64,000 nucleotides of DNA, taken from positions 3,794,324 to 3,858,323 of the forward strand of contig NZ_ALVU02000001.1 in NCBI RefSeq assembly GCF_000332075.2. Direction: 5' to 3'. The number at the start of each line of letters is the position of its first letter. Position 1 is the stretch's first letter. Of the stretch, positions 61,416 to 64,000 are shown piece after piece. The notes under the pieces were generated by a model. That model saw only the letters and a list, made by a program, of their open reading frames with translations. It was not told where the DNA came from and did no database searches. Both the position numbers and the translations under genes were made by a program. This DNA comes from Synechocystis sp. PCC 7509 (lineage in GTDB: Bacteria > Cyanobacteriota > Cyanobacteriia > Cyanobacteriales > Chroococcidiopsidaceae).

Positions 61416-62166
61416 TGCTTGTACTTCCCGCGCAAAAATGTAAGTTAGCAGGAACAATCTTTTCTCCAACTTGCCAAGCTGCACCTCGGAAGTGAAGATT
61501 TTTTAGTAAAGGTGCAGGAGGCATAGAAATTAAATCGAAGGATAAAAGCTCTAAGTTTGGTGGTATATCGGCGGCGCTTAGGTAGTGTTGACTTTGATAA
61601 TCACCATCTGGTAATAAAGTTATGTCAAATTTAGAGATAACATCTACTCTAACTTTGCTCATGAATTTACCCACCCGAATATAGTTTGGTAGTTCTCGAT
61701 TACCAAATACCAAAGTTTGAAATTTATTGCCACGCGCGATCGTTCTTAATCGTCCAGTTTGAGGAAAATTGCTTGCTCTAAATGAGTTTGGTTTCTTCCC
61801 TTGTCTTTGAATTGGTACATCTTCCCGCGCGGTAGCAACACGGTTATTAGTCATTGCGTACCAATAGGAATCAGAAAGAGCATTAAATCGTTCAAATCTG
61901 TAATTAATACCGTTTACAGGTGAAGCGGGTAATACATAACATTCTTGTGCCAAAGGGATTAAATCTTCTTTGTAGGTTGGTCGTCCTGTAGCCATACCTT
62001 GAAGGCGATAAGGGGAATTTACCCAGCCAAAAGCATAGGCTAAAGCATAATTCCCGATCGCTCCTTCAGTGTAATAGGTATCTGACAACTCCCTAGAGGC
62101 AAAAAATACTGGTTCTGCACACCATAACTCAATAAGTCTTGCCTGTTGAAAGGGAAGTGTTGACAT
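61405..62166 (-). CDS. csc1: Cas5-type subunit Csc1 (type I-D)
   Basis: A 253-residue RAMP-fold protein that caps the 5' end of the crRNA. It matches the Csc1 pattern ELWCAEPVFFASRELSDTYYT at the start and, later, FGWVNSPYR, NFPQTGRLRTIARGN and GKFMSKVRVDV. Its stop overlaps the cas3' start by 11 bp; its start is 3 bp after the csc2 stop. Together these indicate tight co-translation of the Cascade genes. Confidence 0.93.
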   Translation of the reverse strand: MSTLPFQQARLIELWCAEPVFFASRELSDTYYTEGAIGNYALAYAFGWVNSPYRLQGMATGRPTYKEDLIPLAQECYVLPASPVNGINYRFERFNALSDSYWYAMTNNRVATAREDVPIQRQGKKPNSFRASNFPQTGRLRTIARGNKFQTLVFGNRELPNYIRVGKFMSKVRVDVISKFDITLLPDGDYQSQHYLSAADIPPNLELLSFDLISMPPAPLLKNLHFRGAAWQVGEKIVPANLHFCAGSTSNDQ

Positions 62167-62169
62167 AGA

Positions 62170-63186
62170 TTAGCTTTCTGCCTCAACAGTTTTTTTGTTC
62201 TTAGCTTTGCTCTTTTTCGACTCCGCCGCAGGTTGGCGAAAAGGCTCGTAGGATTGACTTAATCGCTTTAAAAACTCATCCCGTTGACTTTCCGACCAGT
62301 TATTATCTACATCTGCAATCAAATTTGTTATTTCTTCTTCAGATAACTGCACAGAAACACCTCGTTTATTAGTCCAAGTTGAAATTACTTGCTTGGTTGC
62401 TTCAATGAGCAAATCGATATTTAGCGGGTGTTCTAATGGTTGTGCTAAAACATCATAGGTAGCTTGTACCAATTCCAGAGAACTAGGAAGTTCGCTGGTA
62501 CTGCCAAATATGCCTAATATTTGGTTTTCCATACGTCCAACTCGACTAGAAACCGCACCATAGCGGCTTGTGCGATGAATAATCCCAATTACATAACGCA
62601 ACTCATCGGCGGTTACATCTTTAAGGGTGACTACATCAAGAAAATGAACTCCTGGCTTGATGTATTCGCTGGTATTTAAGGCAGTGGAGGCATTACCATT
62701 TTGATCGCGCATAGTGCCATTTTCGTAAATAGCGTTAATAGTGCGATCGCCTAAAATATCCGTAGCAGGTAAAACACTAAAAGCGTCTTCCGTCCAAATT
62801 CGGCTTTTTTGAGCGCCACCGCCACCAGCCGCGAAGCCGTAGAGAAAACAATCTACGCACATTTCGCAGGGTGCATTAGTATTTAATGAGCAAAGAGAGC
62901 CTTCTTTGGGGCTAGTGTAAAAAAGTTCGTGCGCTCTTAAAAATTCTCGTCCATACCGCCGTTCTGGTGCTACTTGTTTGCGTTTAGTCATTACCAAACG
63001 CTGAATTACAGATTTGTCTACTAATCCAGCTTGGACAAATTCACTACACATTGGTTCGCCAGAGCCTTCAGTACGAAAAATTGTTTCAGACTCGGTTTTT
63101 CTGAGAATAATTAGACTAATAAACCGTCCTTTGGGGAAGTTTTCGTAAGTTTGGGCAAGGACGGGGGATAGTTTGTTAATTGACAT
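62170..63186 (-). CDS. csc2: Cas7-type backbone subunit Csc2 (type I-D)
   Basis: A 338-residue backbone subunit that coats the crRNA spacer. It begins MSINKLSPVLAQTYENFPKG, includes the zinc-type Cys set CSLNTNAPCEMCVDCFLYGF, and the GFAAGGGGAQKSRIWTEDAF loop. LEHPLNIDLLIEATKQV is in the C-terminal half, and the tail is Lys/Ser-rich. The length fits the family. It lies 13 bp after cas10d and 3 bp before csc1. Confidence 0.94.
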   Translation of the reverse strand: MSINKLSPVLAQTYENFPKGRFISLIILRKTESETIFRTEGSGEPMCSEFVQAGLVDKSVIQRLVMTKRKQVAPERRYGREFLRAHELFYTSPKEGSLCSLNTNAPCEMCVDCFLYGFAAGGGGAQKSRIWTEDAFSVLPATDILGDRTINAIYENGTMRDQNGNASTALNTSEYIKPGVHFLDVVTLKDVTADELRYVIGIIHRTSRYGAVSSRVGRMENQILGIFGSTSELPSSLELVQATYDVLAQPLEHPLNIDLLIEATKQVISTWTNKRGVSVQLSEEEITNLIADVDNNWSESQRDEFLKRLSQSYEPFRQPAAESKKSKAKNKKTVEAES

Positions 63187-63199
63187 AAAAATCTCCTAA

Positions 63200-64000
63200 T
63201 TAATTAGATGTGGTAGTTTCGTCGGCATCGTCTTCGGATTTTTTCTTTAACTGCTGTTGCGCTTCTTGAAAAAAGAACAGATAAGCAGCTTCAAGAGTGT
63301 CTTTATCGTTCAAAAGCTTTTCAGGACGAGAGTTATATACATCTTCGTAAAGATTGCGTAGAACTTGGTAATATTGCTTGACTTGCTCATATTTAGTAGA
63401 ACCAACACCATGTTCGCGGATACGGTCTAAGCGAGTATGATATTGCTGAACTAAAGCAGCAAAAAGTAAGTCTAAGTCCATGTGAGATTTTTGAGAACGC
63501 ACTGCGGCTGTAAAAGCCGTAAAAGGTTCAGATAAAGAGGTACGTTTAAACGAACTTCCCCGCAAACTAGCAGTAGCAGCAATTTGGCTTGCTTCTCGCA
63601 AATACTTAGTTAAAAGTGTATTTTCAGTAGACATAAAACTCTCCAGTAAAGTATTTAAAGGTTCACGAATCCGAATCCAGTTATGTTCTAGATTTGGTTC
63701 ATTTTGTTCGCGCAAAATCCAGCGCAAGAGAACATAATAAAGTTCAATTGGTCGTGTAGCAGCACGGGCTAAATCGTATAAACAATCATCCGCTTTCTGA
63801 ATGCTGGCAACAGTTATAGCAAGTTTTCCTATGCAGCGCAGTCTAGTAAGAATCTTCTCCGCATCTTGACGTTTGACATATTGTCCATCGCCAAGTAAAG
63901 ATTGAAGTGAAGCTGGAATCCTGCTAACTTGACCATACATATTGTTAGCTGAATCTATTTCTAAACTTGAACCTAGAATAAAAGGAAAACCAAATTCTAA
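63200..64000 (-). CDS. cas10d: Cas10d (Csc3), C-terminal part, cut by the window end
   Basis: The frame is open to the window edge on the minus strand (64000), giving at least 266 residues: LEFGFPFILGSSLEIDSANN, then MYGQVSRIPASLQSLLGDGQY and a helical C-terminal region. The cas position upstream of csc2 and this sequence fit the C-terminal portion of Csc3/Cas10d, the large subunit that carries the HD nuclease in its missing N-terminal part. The apparent Met at 63940 is internal, not the start. The family call rests on gene order and the helical C-terminus. Confidence 0.85.
   Translation of the reverse strand, partial: LEFGFPFILGSSLEIDSANNMYGQVSRIPASLQSLLGDGQYVKRQDAEKILTRLRCIGKLAITVASIQKADDCLYDLARAATRPIELYYVLLRWILREQNEPNLEHNWIRIREPLNTLLESFMSTENTLLTKYLREASQIAATASLRGSSFKRTSLSEPFTAFTAAVRSQKSHMDLDLLFAALVQQYHTRLDRIREHGVGSTKYEQVKQYYQVLRNLYEDVYNSRPEKLLNDKDTLEAAYLFFFQEAQQQLKKKSEDDADETTTSN

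Overview
The window is cyanobacterial chromosome. The octamer GCGATCGC (HIP1) occurs throughout genes and spacers. Genes specific to or typical of cyanobacteria are present: ndhH, phosphoribulokinase (prk), petH with an N-terminal CpcD-like domain, a CAAD-domain protein, and DUF1816, TIGR04376 and DUF3124 proteins. DnaE matches cyanobacterial DnaE closely but is encoded in one piece without the usual split intein. The genus cannot be settled from the sequence alone.

Positions 1-45650 are mostly ordinary core genome in short transcription units on both strands: rpe, uvrB, ppc, a STAS-domain regulator, mini-RNase III, an RlmB-type rRNA methyltransferase, gatA, dnaE, a GH57 enzyme, a cation/proton antiporter convergent with a TrkA-type protein, rsmH, ndhH, a MidA-type methyltransferase, a D-2-hydroxyacid dehydrogenase, an SLH protein, hom, petH, prk, valS, a UbiB-type kinase and mnmG. 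Small accessory modules lie between them: BrnT/BrnA with a candidate operator, a zeta-toxin-like kinase with a coupled small partner, a Uma2-family nuclease, and an orphan Phd antitoxin followed by the tail of a deleted PIN toxin. That last locus lies next to a partial copy of the rsmH 3' end and a HIP1-phased ~33-bp degenerate tandem array. A perfect 28-bp palindrome recurs in several intergenic gaps.

Positions 45725-64000 hold a type I-D CRISPR-Cas system. The effector and adaptation genes run on the minus strand: cas10d (cut by the window end), csc2, csc1, cas3', cas6, cas4, cas1, cas2. They are followed by an AT-rich leader with consensus-like promoter hexamers, then an array that I count by eye as 129 repeats of 37 bp. 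Transcription is inferred leftward, so the oldest spacers lie near 45.7 kb. The 16 oldest repeats differ from the 113 younger ones by the same two substitutions, a clean switch in repeat sequence. An intact IS630-family element with a -1 frameshift transposase sits inside one of the old spacers. Collapsing its TA duplication restores a normal 34-nt spacer.

Other points worth a second look: PRK has valine where the P-loop regulatory cysteine is expected; the STAS gene can only start at a non-canonical ATT or ATC codon; RlmB carries a coding minisatellite built on HIP1; and petH has an internal Met suited to producing the short FNR isoform.
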